Of a DNA stretch of 64,000 bases, positions 16,154 through 25,420 are shown in pieces (position 1 is the first letter of the stretch; every line of letters starts with the position of its first letter). A program made the position numbers and the translations under genes. This stretch comes from Barnesiella merdipullorum (lineage in GTDB: Bacteria; Bacteroidota; Bacteroidia; Bacteroidales; Barnesiellaceae), in NCBI GenBank assembly GCA_019116365.1, contig DXBT01000010.1:62001-126000 (forward strand), written 5' to 3'. The notes beneath the pieces are model-generated. The model worked only from the letters and a program-made list of their open reading frames with translations, did no database searches and was not told the origin of the DNA.

Positions 16154-17179
16154 TCACACGCCACCGGTAATATAGGCAATAGCCCGGTCGAGAATCGTGT
16201 CGTGTCCCTTATCGGCCTGTTCGAGGTCCATGTCCATCTTGAACCCTTCGGTAGGTTCCACGCCAAACTCGGTGTGCTGGCGGTTCACGTCATAGATGGG
16301 CGAAGCCGAGAAGCGTATGCTCCAGCCGTTGGGCAACTCCGACGAGAAGGGCAATCCGCTACCACCGCCAGTGATATCGCCCATGACCACGACGTTGGGC
16401 AAGGCCTTCATGACCGACACGAAATTGTTGGCGGCACTGTATGTACCCCGATTGGCCAGTACCACCACCGGTTTCTGGTAACGGATGCGGTTCGACGGGG
16501 AGGATTTGATGGGATACAACCCCGAGAACTCCTGATGCCCGGGCCCCGTCTTGTGCGAGATATACCCCACCAGCGTCTCCTGGTTGATAAAGCGGGAGAC
16601 CAGCGTCTCGACATTCGACAGCGAACCGCCGCCGTTGCTGCGCACATCGATAATCAAGCCTGTCGAAGAAGAGAGGTAGGCCAGTATCTGGTCGAGGTTA
16701 CCCTCGCCGATAGCGCTCGAGAAACTGCCGTAGTACATGTAGCCCACGTTCTGGGGCAGAATCTTGTATTTGATGCCGCTCGTATAGCGGTAGTCGAAGT
16801 TGAGGTAATGCTCGTCGATGAGCCGCTCCTGATAATTCTCGGGCGAGGAGTAGAGCCAGTCCCAATAGCGCGAGGTATCGTGCGCGGCAATCAGGTTCAC
16901 ATGACCGTCTTTCAGTTCCATGAGCATATCGCCACACACGTCGAAGAGCTCTTCGGAGGTCATCTTCTCGGTGAGTTTCTTGCGGTACTTCATGCCCACC
17001 TGGGTCCAGTCGATATCCTTGTATTCAAAAAAGCAGTAGCGCTCGTCGAGGATTGTCCACAGCGCATCGAAGTTGCCATAGGGGTCATCCTCATACACCT
17101 CGACCTTGTGGCACGACGAGAGGGAGAGAAGGGCCAGGAGCGAAACCAGAAATTCTATTCTTACAACCTTGTGCATCAT
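16154..17179 (-). CDS. S41 family peptidase lipoprotein
   Basis: 341 residues; lipoprotein signal with lipobox LSSC (Cys23), so anchored in the envelope. It belongs to the C-terminal processing (tail-specific) serine protease family S41: an N-terminal helical region, then the peptidase core with GLIIDVRSNGGGS (residues 174-186) and VLANRGTYSAANNF with the likely nucleophile Ser248. A PDZ domain is not obvious, as in short Bacteroidetes S41 lipoproteins. Substrate unknown. It is the third gene of a tight parC-DUF3316-S41 run (13-nt gap). Confidence 0.9.
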   Translation of the reverse strand: MMHKVVRIEFLVSLLALLSLSSCHKVEVYEDDPYGNFDALWTILDERYCFFEYKDIDWTQVGMKYRKKLTEKMTSEELFDVCGDMLMELKDGHVNLIAAHDTSRYWDWLYSSPENYQERLIDEHYLNFDYRYTSGIKYKILPQNVGYMYYGSFSSAIGEGNLDQILAYLSSSTGLIIDVRSNGGGSLSNVETLVSRFINQETLVGYISHKTGPGHQEFSGLYPIKSSPSNRIRYQKPVVVLANRGTYSAANNFVSVMKALPNVVVMGDITGGGSGLPFSSELPNGWSIRFSASPIYDVNRQHTEFGVEPTEGFKMDMDLEQADKGHDTILDRAIAYITGGV

Positions 17180-17192
17180 AACCTATTCTCTT

Positions 17193-18047
17193 TTAATAGT
17201 AAACCGATACTACCCGCTTGGCCGGGGGAGCCGTGCGGAATATTTCGCCCGAGATACCCAGCACAAACATGTGGTTGAGTACCTGGGTGTCGATGTGGTT
17301 GACATGGGTGGTACGCATCAGCTGGCGGTATCCCAGCCGCAGGGCCATCTTGCCCAGATGCAGATCGACCGAGAGGTAGTTGCGCAAATCGACCCGGTTG
17401 TGCCACGCCCCGAACTGGACGATGCCCGAGCGATTGCCTATGTAGAACATCTCGTAATAGGACTGGCCGAAAGCCGGCGAGAAATAGGTACCTATCACCG
17501 GCAACGACACCTGATAACGGAAGGTGAGCGGCAACCGTCCCAACCGCAAGTGATACGAGGCCATGGCCGTAGCTCCCAAATCGACAGCCAGCTTGGCCGT
17601 GGCCGGGTTGTTGGAGTTGCGCAGGTTGTACAGCCCACCCAGGGTGAGCGCGGCCTCGCCGCCACCGGCAACCCACAGTCCGTCGAGCAGTCGCCAACGA
17701 CGCAACATGGCAAATGAATAGTCGAGATATAGCGACATCATGGAACCGCTGCCCGACTGGTTGCTCATCGTGGCATAGTTGACCAGCACATTATGCCGGG
17801 TGAACCATTTCTCGGGAGCGAAACTCGCAGCCCGCAACCGTTCGTAACCCAATGCCACGTCGAGACCCCAATAGCGAATGGGGGTCAGATAGGTATCGAG
17901 AGCGCTCTGACGGCCTATTTCGAAGGTAAAAGCCGAAGCTACAGGGCGTAACGGCTTGGGAGGTTTGGGCTTCTCGGCCCATAGGGTCACAGGGATAGAA
18001 AGGGCTACCCCGATAAAGGAGCACAAAAGAACCTTGCGTATTGTCAT
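17193..18047 (-). CDS. DUF3316-type exported protein
   Basis: 284 residues with signal peptide MTIRKVLLCSFIGVALSIPVTLWA. The mature part is rich in alternating aromatic/hydrophobic strands (YLTPIRYWGLDVALGYERL, LSVDLHLGKMALRLGYRQL) and ends in an aromatic tail (VVSVYY), as in outer-membrane beta-barrel proteins. From memory it matches the Bacteroidetes DUF3316 family. Function unknown. It starts 2 nt after the parC stop, so it is cotranscribed with parC and probably translationally coupled. Confidence 0.8.
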   Translation of the reverse strand: MTIRKVLLCSFIGVALSIPVTLWAEKPKPPKPLRPVASAFTFEIGRQSALDTYLTPIRYWGLDVALGYERLRAASFAPEKWFTRHNVLVNYATMSNQSGSGSMMSLYLDYSFAMLRRWRLLDGLWVAGGGEAALTLGGLYNLRNSNNPATAKLAVDLGATAMASYHLRLGRLPLTFRYQVSLPVIGTYFSPAFGQSYYEMFYIGNRSGIVQFGAWHNRVDLRNYLSVDLHLGKMALRLGYRQLMRTTHVNHIDTQVLNHMFVLGISGEIFRTAPPAKRVVSVYY

Positions 18048-18049
18048 AA

Positions 18050-20725
18050 CTAAAACAGTGTCATTTGTCCCGAGGGGTTATCCTCTTGGTTATCGGCTTG
18101 ATTTTCGGGCAGGTTGCCGTCGGCATCGGGTTCTCCGCCATCATCAGACTCCTGGGCCTGCTTAAGCGGCTCCAGCTCGCGAATCTCGGCCACCGAGTAG
18201 GTGGTGAGCCGTTTTCCCTTAGCCTTGAAACCCTTCACGGCAATGAAATCGGAGGCCTCGACCACCAGCGGCTCACGGAAGGAATCGCCCTCGCCAAAGG
18301 TAACCTCGATGCGCGGATAGGCGGTATCGGTCAATAACAAGAGACGCGAAGCGGGATTGTCGCCCAGGAAATTCTGCTTGCGGTTGGTCGATTCAAAGAC
18401 AAAGCGCTTGAGGTAGGGATATCCCTGCGTGGCGTCGAAGAGGGCCACCGTCCACACCTTGTCGGGCTCGAACTTCTCGATGCGCAGGATATTGGAGTCG
18501 TAGTGGTTGGTTGCATCGGAAGAGGTGGTACAATACTCGCCGTTATCCAGCACAACCAGTATCTGGTCGTCGCCATGGAACTCGCCCAGGTATTCGCCCC
18601 GCCCATCGTAGTTGAGGCGCAGCACATCACGGTCGAACCACACCTTGCGGCCACCCAGCGTAGAGCCACCCCGCTCTTTGAGCGAGATGCGGTGAATCTC
18701 GTTTTTGGTGAGGATATTACCCATCGACTGGCGTCCCTTGATGGCAATCTCGCTGAAGTCGCGATCGACAAAGAGCGTCTTCATGCGGGGTTTGGGCACG
18801 AAGGTCACCCGCAGCACCTCGGCCTCGCCGTTGGGGTTGGCGGTGAACCACACTACGCGCGACCCGGGTTTCCCCTGCGTGAGGTCATACTCCTTGTCGC
18901 GTGTCACACCCGTCACGGCAAAACGCTTCATGTAGTGAAGGCCGGCCTTGCCGTCGCGATAGACCACGTTGTAGATGGTGCGGTTGTCGTTTTTCTTGAA
19001 GACGGCGATATGCAGCAGGTTCTTGCCCACAAACATCTTTTCGCTCACCTTCACCACCTTGTACTTGCCGTCGCGGTAGAAGAGAATGATGTCGTCGATA
19101 TCGGAGCAGTTGCACACGAACTCGTCCTTCTTGAGCGACGTACCGATGAATCCCTCCTCGCGGTTGATATAGAGCTTCTCGTTGGCCTCGGCCACCTTGG
19201 TCGCCTCGATGGTATCGAAGCTGCGCACTTGGGTGAGGCGGGGATAGCGGCTGCCATACTTCTCGCGCAACGAGTCGTACCACTTGATGGTATAATCGAC
19301 CAGATGCTCGATGTCGTAGTCGATGCGGGCAATCTGCTCGCGCTTGGCAGCGATGAGCTCGTCGGCCTTGTCGGAGTTGAATTTGAGGATACGCGCCATC
19401 TTGATTTCCATCAGCTTGAGGATATCGTCGCGCGTCACCTCGCGGATGAACGAGGGCTTGAAGGGCTCCAACCGCTTATCGACGTGGGCGATAGCCTCGT
19501 CCATCGTGCGGCTCTCTTCAAACTCGCGGTCTTTGTATATGCGGTTTTCGATAAATATCTTTTCAAGCGAAGCGAAATGCAGAATCTCCTGTGCTTCACC
19601 CCGTTGAATGAGCAGCTCTTGCCTGAGGAGTTCCTTGGTATTCTCGACACTGATGCGCAGCAGGTCGCTCACAGTCATGAAATGCGGCTTGTCGTCGTTG
19701 ATTACGCAACAGTTGGGCGAGATGCTCACCTCGCAATCGGTGAAGGCATAGAGGGCATCGATGGCCTTGTCGGACGAGGTCCCCGGAATGAGGTGTACCA
19801 GAATCTCGGCATGCTGGGCCGTGTTGTCATCGACCTTGCGGATTTTGATCTTACCCTTCTCCTGTGCCTTGAGTATCGACTCGATGAGCGACGAGGTGGT
19901 CTTGCCATACGGCACCTCGACAATCGAGAGGGTGCGGTTGTCGATTTTCTCGATTTTGGCGCGCACCTTCACACTGCCGCCACGCTCCCCGTCGTTGTAT
20001 TTGGTCACATCGATATAACCGCCGGTCTGGAAATCGGGATAGAGGTGAAACTCTTCGCCCCGCAGATAGGCAACGGCCGCCTCCAGAATTTCGTTGAAGT
20101 TGTGAGGCAGAATTTTCGACGACAGACCCACGGCAATACCCTCGGCCCCCTGAGCCAGAAGCAAGGGGAATTTCACCGGCAGGGTTACCGGCTCTTTCTT
20201 GCGGCCGTCGTAAGAGAGTTTCCACTCGGTCGTCTTGGGGTTGAACACGACATCGAGGGCAAACTTCGACAATCGGGCCTCGATGTAACGAGGAGCGGCC
20301 GCCGAGTCGCCCGTGAGGATATTACCCCAGTTTCCCTGGCACTCGACCAGCAAATCTTTCTGCCCCAACTGCACCAGTGCATCGCCTATGGAGGCGTCGC
20401 CATGCGGGTGGAACTGCATCGTATGACCCACGATATTGGCCACCTTGTTGAAGCGCCCGTCGTCGAGCAGCTTCATGGCATGGAGAATACGCCGCTGCAC
20501 CGGCTTCAACCCATCGTAGAGGTGGGGAACCGCCCGCTCGAGAATCACATACGAGGCATAGTCGAGAAACCAGTTCTGGAACATGCCCGAGAGTTGAAAC
20601 TTGGTGTCGGGCTTATCGGGCGCCGGCACTTTGTAGGCCGAGTGGGTCGCTGCCGAATCTTCCTTTTCGCCAGCGGGGTCTTGGGGTATATCTTCTTCCT
20701 GCGGTGTCGTTATTTCGTCGCTCAT
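18050..20725 (-). CDS. parC: DNA gyrase/topoisomerase IV subunit A (ParC)
   Basis: The 891-residue breakage-reunion subunit of topoisomerase IV, which separates linked daughter chromosomes. Visible: FLDYASYVILERAVPHLYDGLKPVQRRILHAM, then PHGDASIGDALVQL and GNWGNILTGDSAAAPRYIEARLS with the active-site tyrosine in PRYIEAR. After a helical tower and coiled coil (AAKREQIARIDYDIEHLVDY), a C-terminal beta-pinwheel region follows, ending in an acidic tail (DDGGEPDADGNLPENQADNQEDN). No parE lies beside it in this window. It heads a run with DUF3316 and S41 genes. Confidence 0.92.
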   Translation of the reverse strand: MSDEITTPQEEDIPQDPAGEKEDSAATHSAYKVPAPDKPDTKFQLSGMFQNWFLDYASYVILERAVPHLYDGLKPVQRRILHAMKLLDDGRFNKVANIVGHTMQFHPHGDASIGDALVQLGQKDLLVECQGNWGNILTGDSAAAPRYIEARLSKFALDVVFNPKTTEWKLSYDGRKKEPVTLPVKFPLLLAQGAEGIAVGLSSKILPHNFNEILEAAVAYLRGEEFHLYPDFQTGGYIDVTKYNDGERGGSVKVRAKIEKIDNRTLSIVEVPYGKTTSSLIESILKAQEKGKIKIRKVDDNTAQHAEILVHLIPGTSSDKAIDALYAFTDCEVSISPNCCVINDDKPHFMTVSDLLRISVENTKELLRQELLIQRGEAQEILHFASLEKIFIENRIYKDREFEESRTMDEAIAHVDKRLEPFKPSFIREVTRDDILKLMEIKMARILKFNSDKADELIAAKREQIARIDYDIEHLVDYTIKWYDSLREKYGSRYPRLTQVRSFDTIEATKVAEANEKLYINREEGFIGTSLKKDEFVCNCSDIDDIILFYRDGKYKVVKVSEKMFVGKNLLHIAVFKKNDNRTIYNVVYRDGKAGLHYMKRFAVTGVTRDKEYDLTQGKPGSRVVWFTANPNGEAEVLRVTFVPKPRMKTLFVDRDFSEIAIKGRQSMGNILTKNEIHRISLKERGGSTLGGRKVWFDRDVLRLNYDGRGEYLGEFHGDDQILVVLDNGEYCTTSSDATNHYDSNILRIEKFEPDKVWTVALFDATQGYPYLKRFVFESTNRKQNFLGDNPASRLLLLTDTAYPRIEVTFGEGDSFREPLVVEASDFIAVKGFKAKGKRLTTYSVAEIRELEPLKQAQESDDGGEPDADGNLPENQADNQEDNPSGQMTLF

Positions 20726-20817
20726 AGACTCTTTTTGGATTTAGAAACGGGGGAAGGGCTCACTTGAAAGTGCCGCTCTTTTTGTTTTTTAAAGAAATGT
20801 ATTGCTACATTCCCCTG

Positions 20818-20825
20818 CAAAAATA
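20818..20825 (-). promoter_or_regulatory. Predicted -7 box upstream of parC
   Basis: Minus strand TATTTTTG fits TAnnTTTG about 93 nt before the parC ATG; no matching -33 seen. It lies in the 216-nt divergent gap with glyQS. Confidence 0.4.
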
Positions 20826-20941
20826 CAAATTTAATCGAAAAAAATCATTTACTTTGTGCTCTAAAATAGCCCGATTGAGCGATAAATCGAGCAAAAAAAT
20901 GCAAAGATAACACGAAAAGCAAGCAATAAACCTAAAAAAAA

Positions 20942-22486
20942 ATGGCACAAGAAGACGTTTTTAAGAAATTGGTATCTCACTGTAAAGAGTATGGTTTTGT
21001 ATTCCCCTCGAGCGAAATATACGACGGACTGGCTGCCGTGTATGACTACGGGCAAATGGGAGTCGAACTGAAAAACAACATAAAGAAATATTGGTGGGAC
21101 AGCATGGTGCTGTTGCACGAAAATATTGTGGGTATCGACTCGGCCATCTTCATGCACCCGACCATCTGGAAAGCCTCGGGTCACGTCGATGCCTTCAACG
21201 ATCCCCTCATCGACAACAAGGATTCCAAGAAACGTTACCGCGCCGACGTCCTCATCGAAGACTGCATCGCCAAGATGGACGAAAAAATCGAGAAAGAGGT
21301 CGAGAAGGCTGCCAAACGCTTTGGCGACTCGTTTGACGAGAAGCTCTTCAGAGAGACCAACCCCCGCGTGCTCGAGCACAAGGCCAAACGCGACGAGCTC
21401 CACGCCCGTTACACCAAGGCCATGAACGACGTCGATCTGAACGAACTGCGACAAATCATTCTCGACTACGATATCGTATGCCCCATAAGCGGCACCAAGA
21501 ACTGGACCGAAGTGCGCCAGTTCAACCTCATGTTCTCGACCGAAATGGGCTCGACGGCCGACGGTTCGATGAAAGTCTATCTGCGTCCCGAGACAGCACA
21601 AGGCATCTTTGTCAACTTCCTGAACGTGCAAAAGACGGGCCGCATGCGCATCCCCTTCGGTATTGCCCAGATAGGTAAAGCCTTCCGCAACGAAATCGTA
21701 GCCCGCCAGTTCATCTTCCGCATGCGCGAGTTCGAGCAGATGGAGATGCAGTTCTTTGTACGTCCCGGCGAAGAGCTCAAATGGTTTGAGCAATGGAAAC
21801 AAACCCGCTTGAAATGGCACAAGGCCCTGGGCCTGGGCGACCAGAAATACCGCTTCCACGACCACGAGAAACTGGCCCACTATGCCAATGCCGCTACCGA
21901 CATCGAGTTTGAGATGCCCTTCGGCTTCAAAGAGGTAGAAGGTATCCACTCGCGCACCAACTTCGACCTGAGCAACCACGAGAAATTCTCGGGCAAGAAA
22001 ATCCAATACTTCGACCCCGAGCTGGGCGAGTCCTACACCCCCTATGTCATCGAGACCTCAATTGGTGTCGATCGCATGTTCTTGAGCGTGATGGCTGCCA
22101 CCTACTGCGAAGAGAAACTCGAGGGAGGCGAAACCCGTGTGGTACTGCGCCTGCCGGCTCCTCTGGCTCCGGTGAAAGCTGCCGTGATGCCGCTGGTTCG
22201 CAAAGACGGCCTGCCCGAGAAAGCCCGCGAAATCATCAACAACCTGCGCTTCGACTTCAAGTGCCAGTATGACGAGAAGGACTCGATTGGCAAACGCTAC
22301 CGTCGTCAAGACGCCATCGGTACCCCCTTCTGCATCACAGTCGATCACCAGACTCTCGAAGACAACACGGTGACCGTGCGTTTCCGCGACACCATGGAAC
22401 AGCAACGCGTGGCCATCGATCAGCTGCAGAGCCTCATCGGCGACCAGGTGAGCATGAAGAGCTTGTTAAAGAAAGTAGCAGAATAA
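20942..22486 (+). CDS. glyQS: Glycine--tRNA ligase (single-chain type)
   Basis: A 514-residue homodimeric class II synthetase charging tRNA-Gly. Class II motifs: motif 2 RNEIVARQFIFRMREFEQMEMQFF, motif 3 IETSIGVDRMFLSVM, and the anticodon-binding domain after LPAPLAPVKAAVMPL. The N-terminal KLVSHCKEYGFVFPSSEIYDGLAAVYDYG is diagnostic. It is followed 16 nt later by lemA. Confidence 0.96.
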   Translation: MAQEDVFKKLVSHCKEYGFVFPSSEIYDGLAAVYDYGQMGVELKNNIKKYWWDSMVLLHENIVGIDSAIFMHPTIWKASGHVDAFNDPLIDNKDSKKRYRADVLIEDCIAKMDEKIEKEVEKAAKRFGDSFDEKLFRETNPRVLEHKAKRDELHARYTKAMNDVDLNELRQIILDYDIVCPISGTKNWTEVRQFNLMFSTEMGSTADGSMKVYLRPETAQGIFVNFLNVQKTGRMRIPFGIAQIGKAFRNEIVARQFIFRMREFEQMEMQFFVRPGEELKWFEQWKQTRLKWHKALGLGDQKYRFHDHEKLAHYANAATDIEFEMPFGFKEVEGIHSRTNFDLSNHEKFSGKKIQYFDPELGESYTPYVIETSIGVDRMFLSVMAATYCEEKLEGGETRVVLRLPAPLAPVKAAVMPLVRKDGLPEKAREIINNLRFDFKCQYDEKDSIGKRYRRQDAIGTPFCITVDHQTLEDNTVTVRFRDTMEQQRVAIDQLQSLIGDQVSMKSLLKKVAE

Positions 22487-22502
22487 ACATAACGTACTGA
22501 AT

Positions 22503-23081
22503 ATGAAGAATCTTGTTCGAGTAATTTTTGCAATCGTCATTGCAGCATCGTTTTCGTCGTGCAGCTACAACAGCATCGTGGAGGCCGACGAGAATATAAA
22601 CGCTCAGTGGGCGAAAGTAGAAAACCAATATCAGCGACGAGCCGACCTGGTGCCCAACCTCGTCAACACCGTCAAAGGATATGCCTCGCACGAAAGCGAA
22701 ACACTCGAAGCCGTGATTGCCGCCCGTTCAAAGGCTACGCAAATCACCATCGACCCGGCCAACCTCACCGAAGAGAACCTGCAAAAGTACCAGGCCGCTC
22801 AAGGCGAGTTGTCCAGTGCATTGGGCAAGTTACTGGCTATCACCGAGAACTACCCCGACCTGAAGGCCAATCAGAATTTTCTGGAATTACAGGCCCAGCT
22901 CGAAGGTACCGAAAACCGCATCGCCACCGAGCGCTCGCGATATACCGACGCGGTGAACGCTTATAACCAGAAGATACGCAAATTCCCGGCCGTGATTACC
23001 GCCAAGATTTTCGGATTCGATCCCAAGCCGCAGTTCAAGGCCGAGGAGAGTGCCGCCCAAGCGCCCGTCGTGGAATTTTAA
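22503..23081 (+). CDS. lemA: LemA family protein
   Basis: 192 residues with an N-terminal hydrophobic anchor that also reads as a lipoprotein signal (IVIAASFSSCSYNSI). The long helical body has the LemA signature ADENINAQWAKVENQYQRRADLVPNLVNTVKGYA and a second conserved stretch AQLEGTENRIATERSRYTDAVNAYN. LemA proteins are extended helical bundles of uncertain function at the envelope. Its usual TPM-domain partner is absent; an FKBP lipoprotein follows 22 nt downstream. Confidence 0.93.
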   Translation: MKNLVRVIFAIVIAASFSSCSYNSIVEADENINAQWAKVENQYQRRADLVPNLVNTVKGYASHESETLEAVIAARSKATQITIDPANLTEENLQKYQAAQGELSSALGKLLAITENYPDLKANQNFLELQAQLEGTENRIATERSRYTDAVNAYNQKIRKFPAVITAKIFGFDPKPQFKAEESAAQAPVVEF

Positions 23082-23103
23082 TCAATAGCTCTTATAACTC
23101 ATT

Positions 23104-23661
23104 ATGAAAAAGTTACCAATCTTTCTATTAGCTTGTCTCCTCTTGAGCATGATTTCGTGCAAGAAGACCGAAGACTATTGGACCCAATACGAAACCTGGC
23201 GCGACACCAACAACGCCTGGTTTATCGAACAGCTCGGGGCCAAGGACGAAAACGGGAATCCCGTCTATACCAAAGTCGTACCCAGCTGGGACCGCAGCAT
23301 CTATGTGCTCATGAAGTACTACAACGACACGAGCCTCAACCGCAATGCCCAGTCGCCCTACCAAACCAGCACGGTCGATGTCATCTACAAAGGCATGCTC
23401 TACAACGGCACGCCCTTTGACTCGTCGTACCAAAGGACCGACAGCATCTACCGTTCCCAGGTGAAACAAAACATCAAGGGGTGGATTGTAGCTCTCGAAC
23501 AGATGAAGGTAGGCGACAGCTGCCGGGTAATCATTCCCCAGTCGCTGGGTTATGGAGCCCAATACATGTCGTCGCTGATTCTCCCCTACACCACGCTGGT
23601 GTTCGACATGAAGCTGGTGGGTATCCCAGGATTGGAGAAACCGGTCATCGACGAGGAGTAA
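23104..23661 (+). CDS. FKBP-type peptidyl-prolyl isomerase lipoprotein
   Basis: 185 residues; lipoprotein signal FLLACLLLSMISC (Cys18), so it acts in the periplasm or on a membrane surface. The FKBP domain is recognised from VIYKGMLYNGTPFDSSY, VKQNIKGWIVALEQMKVGDSCRVIIPQSLGYGAQY and LVFDMKLVGI. It resembles GldI/FkpA-like lipoproteins of Bacteroidetes that assist folding of exported proteins. A perfect bidirectional terminator follows. Confidence 0.92.
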   Translation: MKKLPIFLLACLLLSMISCKKTEDYWTQYETWRDTNNAWFIEQLGAKDENGNPVYTKVVPSWDRSIYVLMKYYNDTSLNRNAQSPYQTSTVDVIYKGMLYNGTPFDSSYQRTDSIYRSQVKQNIKGWIVALEQMKVGDSCRVIIPQSLGYGAQYMSSLILPYTTLVFDMKLVGIPGLEKPVIDEE

Positions 23662-23696
23662 AGGCGCATCTGATCTCAAACAAATAGTTACCTATT

Positions 23697-23738
23697 AAAA
23701 AAATAGAGAGGCCATTGTAATGGCCTCTCTATTTTTTT
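23697..23738. terminator. Bidirectional intrinsic terminator
   Basis: A 19-bp perfect stem (23697-23715 with 23720-23738) and a TGTA loop. A7 on the left and T7 on the right serve both strands: the FKBP gene (plus) and the AT-rich lipoprotein gene (minus). Confidence 0.9.
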
Positions 23739-23783
23739 TATCTAAATTCAATAATCTACACACCAACAATTTAGAGTCAGGTA

Positions 23784-24209
23784 TTATTGCTCTTTCGAAA
23801 GAACCCAAGGAGAACCATTGAACTGCAAAAGCAATGTGTTCCCTTCAAACTTATATGGATAACTTTTCTTCCATTCCCATCCACTGGAACCTGAGCCATC
23901 GTAATTCAACCATCCGTCAAAAGAAATCTCATCACTTAAAACAGTATATTTCCCATTGAATCTTTCAGTACCCCATGCATCCCCATGTTTGGACGTAAGA
24001 CTCACTGTCGCATCTTCTCGAAATACCACAGTACACCAACTCTCTTCATAGTTCTTCATACTCCCTTTCCACGTACCAATAAGTTTAGTCGTAATAGTCG
24101 CAATATCTTCAGAAGACGGTTCATCATCACTACGACACGCCGAAAGGCAAACAACAAGACAAAGGCTCAATAGCCCGAAAAACAATTTACTTTTCTTTTT
24201 CATAATCAT
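23784..24209 (-). CDS. Small lipocalin-like lipoprotein in an AT-rich patch
   Basis: 141 residues (or 139 from ATG 24203) with a lipobox LSAC in MKKKSKLFFGLLSLCLVVCLSAC. The mature domain TTKLIGTWKGSMKNYEESWCTVVF...FNGKYTVLSDEISFDGWLNYDGSGSSGW reads as a short beta-barrel, like the lipocalin-like (IGTW / GTYxV) lipoproteins common in Bacteroidetes. Codon use and base composition are clearly more AT-rich than its neighbours, suggesting transfer or relaxed selection. Function unknown. Confidence 0.75.
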   Translation of the reverse strand: MIMKKKSKLFFGLLSLCLVVCLSACRSDDEPSSEDIATITTKLIGTWKGSMKNYEESWCTVVFREDATVSLTSKHGDAWGTERFNGKYTVLSDEISFDGWLNYDGSGSSGWEWKKSYPYKFEGNTLLLQFNGSPWVLSKEQ

Positions 24210-24306
24210 TTTTTTTCATGTGCCAAAGAGACTCTCCGAACTTCAAACATTCTTAAAAAAAGAAAGCGTGTTCGAACCACAATCTCTGTAAAAAAGCCTC
24301 TAAGTG

Positions 24307-24337
24307 CAAACTTAGCTAAAATTTTTAAAATACCAAA
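24307..24337 (-). promoter_or_regulatory. Promoter of the small lipoprotein
   Basis: Minus strand TTTG (24337-24334), 19 nt, TAAGTTTG (24314-24307), about 95 nt upstream of the start. The region 24210-24547 is otherwise very AT-rich; besides this and the phoU -7 box I see no gene in it. Confidence 0.65.
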
Positions 24338-24447
24338 TTTTAATAAGAAATCCAATAAAAATTTACACCAAATGCCTTGCCTTGCATTAACAAGACATAA
24401 AGAACTTTTACCTATGCAGATAAAGAGCATAATCACAATTTTTGTCA

Positions 24448-24455
24448 TATATTTG
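24448..24455 (+). promoter_or_regulatory. Predicted phoU -7 box
   Basis: TATATTTG, exact TAnnTTTG match, 92 nt before the phoU ATG; no TTG at the right spacing, which may mean activator dependence. Confidence 0.5.
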
Positions 24456-24547
24456 TAAAACCGATGTAACGAGGAGGAAACAACAACCGTTTTTCTTTGT
24501 TCCATTAAAACAGGAAAGTTATCACTTACGTCTAATATACAGCAACC

Positions 24548-25216
24548 ATGATATATATCGAAAAAGAACTCGACGACCTCAAAAAAGAGGTTCTCGAAAT
24601 GTGGGACCTGGTCAACTCACAACTCAACCGTGCCGGCGAAGCCCTGCTCTCCATGGACAAGGAGCTGGCCCACGAAGTAACTTACCGCGAAAAGAGAGTC
24701 AATGCCTTTGAACTGAAAATCGACAGCGACTGCGAAGACATCATCGGCCTCTACAACCCCGTAGCTCTCGACCTGCGGTTCACCCTGGCCATGATGAAGA
24801 CCAGCAACAACCTCGAGCGTATAGCCGACTTTTGCGATGGCATCGCCCGCTTTGTCATCGACTACCCCGAGGTGAATATCGAGTCGGAACTCTTCGAGAA
24901 GACCGGCATCAAAGAGATGCTCGACATCGTCAAGGCCATGATGGAACAGGCCGAAAATGCCCTCATCGAAGAGAAATCGTCCGAAGCCATTGCCGTCTTC
25001 AACAAAGACAACCGTGTCGATGAGCTCAACCATGCCGCAGTACCCATCATTGCCGAGTACCTGCAGCAATTCCCCGAAAGAGCCATCGAATGTCTCAACC
25101 TCATCAGCATCATTCGCAGGCTCGAGCGCATTGGCGACCACTGCAACAACATCGCCGAAGAGATCGTGTTCTACCTCGATGCCAAGATTTTGAAACACGC
25201 CGGCAAACAGGGTTGA
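24548..25216 (+). CDS. phoU: Phosphate signalling protein PhoU
   Basis: A 222-residue all-helical protein with two PhoU repeats. Each repeat carries the acidic metal-binding pattern: ALDLRFTLAMMKTSNNLERIADFCDGIARF and CLNLISIIRRLERIGDHCNNIAEEIVFYL. By family it restrains the PstSCAB transporter and the phosphate two-component system. No pst genes or sensor lie in this window, so it stands alone here with its own promoter. Confidence 0.93.
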   Translation: MIYIEKELDDLKKEVLEMWDLVNSQLNRAGEALLSMDKELAHEVTYREKRVNAFELKIDSDCEDIIGLYNPVALDLRFTLAMMKTSNNLERIADFCDGIARFVIDYPEVNIESELFEKTGIKEMLDIVKAMMEQAENALIEEKSSEAIAVFNKDNRVDELNHAAVPIIAEYLQQFPERAIECLNLISIIRRLERIGDHCNNIAEEIVFYLDAKILKHAGKQG

Positions 25217-25309
25217 AAAGCCTTGACCCGGCAGCCCGATGGACGGACGTTGTAAAATGTTTTATCATCTTTTACGGTAAAAAAGCGACCCGTTGTCAGA
25301 AGAAAATTC

Positions 25310-25410
25310 TATCTTTGTCTATCGGAATGAGCCACAATGCTCATTCCGATAGACAAAATCATATTATCCCCTTGCGGGGAGAGACGGGCGAGAGCCCGCC
25401 CCGACAACAA
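25310..25410 (+). promoter_or_regulatory. Promoter and highly structured leader of the DUF4919 gene
   Basis: TATCTTTG (25310-25317) fits the -7 box. It overlaps a perfect 19-bp inverted repeat: 25314-25332 pairs with 25339-25357 around a 6-nt loop CACAAT. Then come CCCC-ttgc-GGGG and CGGGC-gaga-GCCCG, two more small hairpins, before the ATG at 25421. The leader thus contains up to three consecutive stem-loops. Confidence 0.55.
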
Positions 25411-25420
25411 ATCGTAAACG

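Noticed and set aside
15810..16175. A 121-codon plus-strand frame over the small-RNA and tRNA region
   Set aside because: It reads antisense through tRNA-Leu and two terminators; not a gene.
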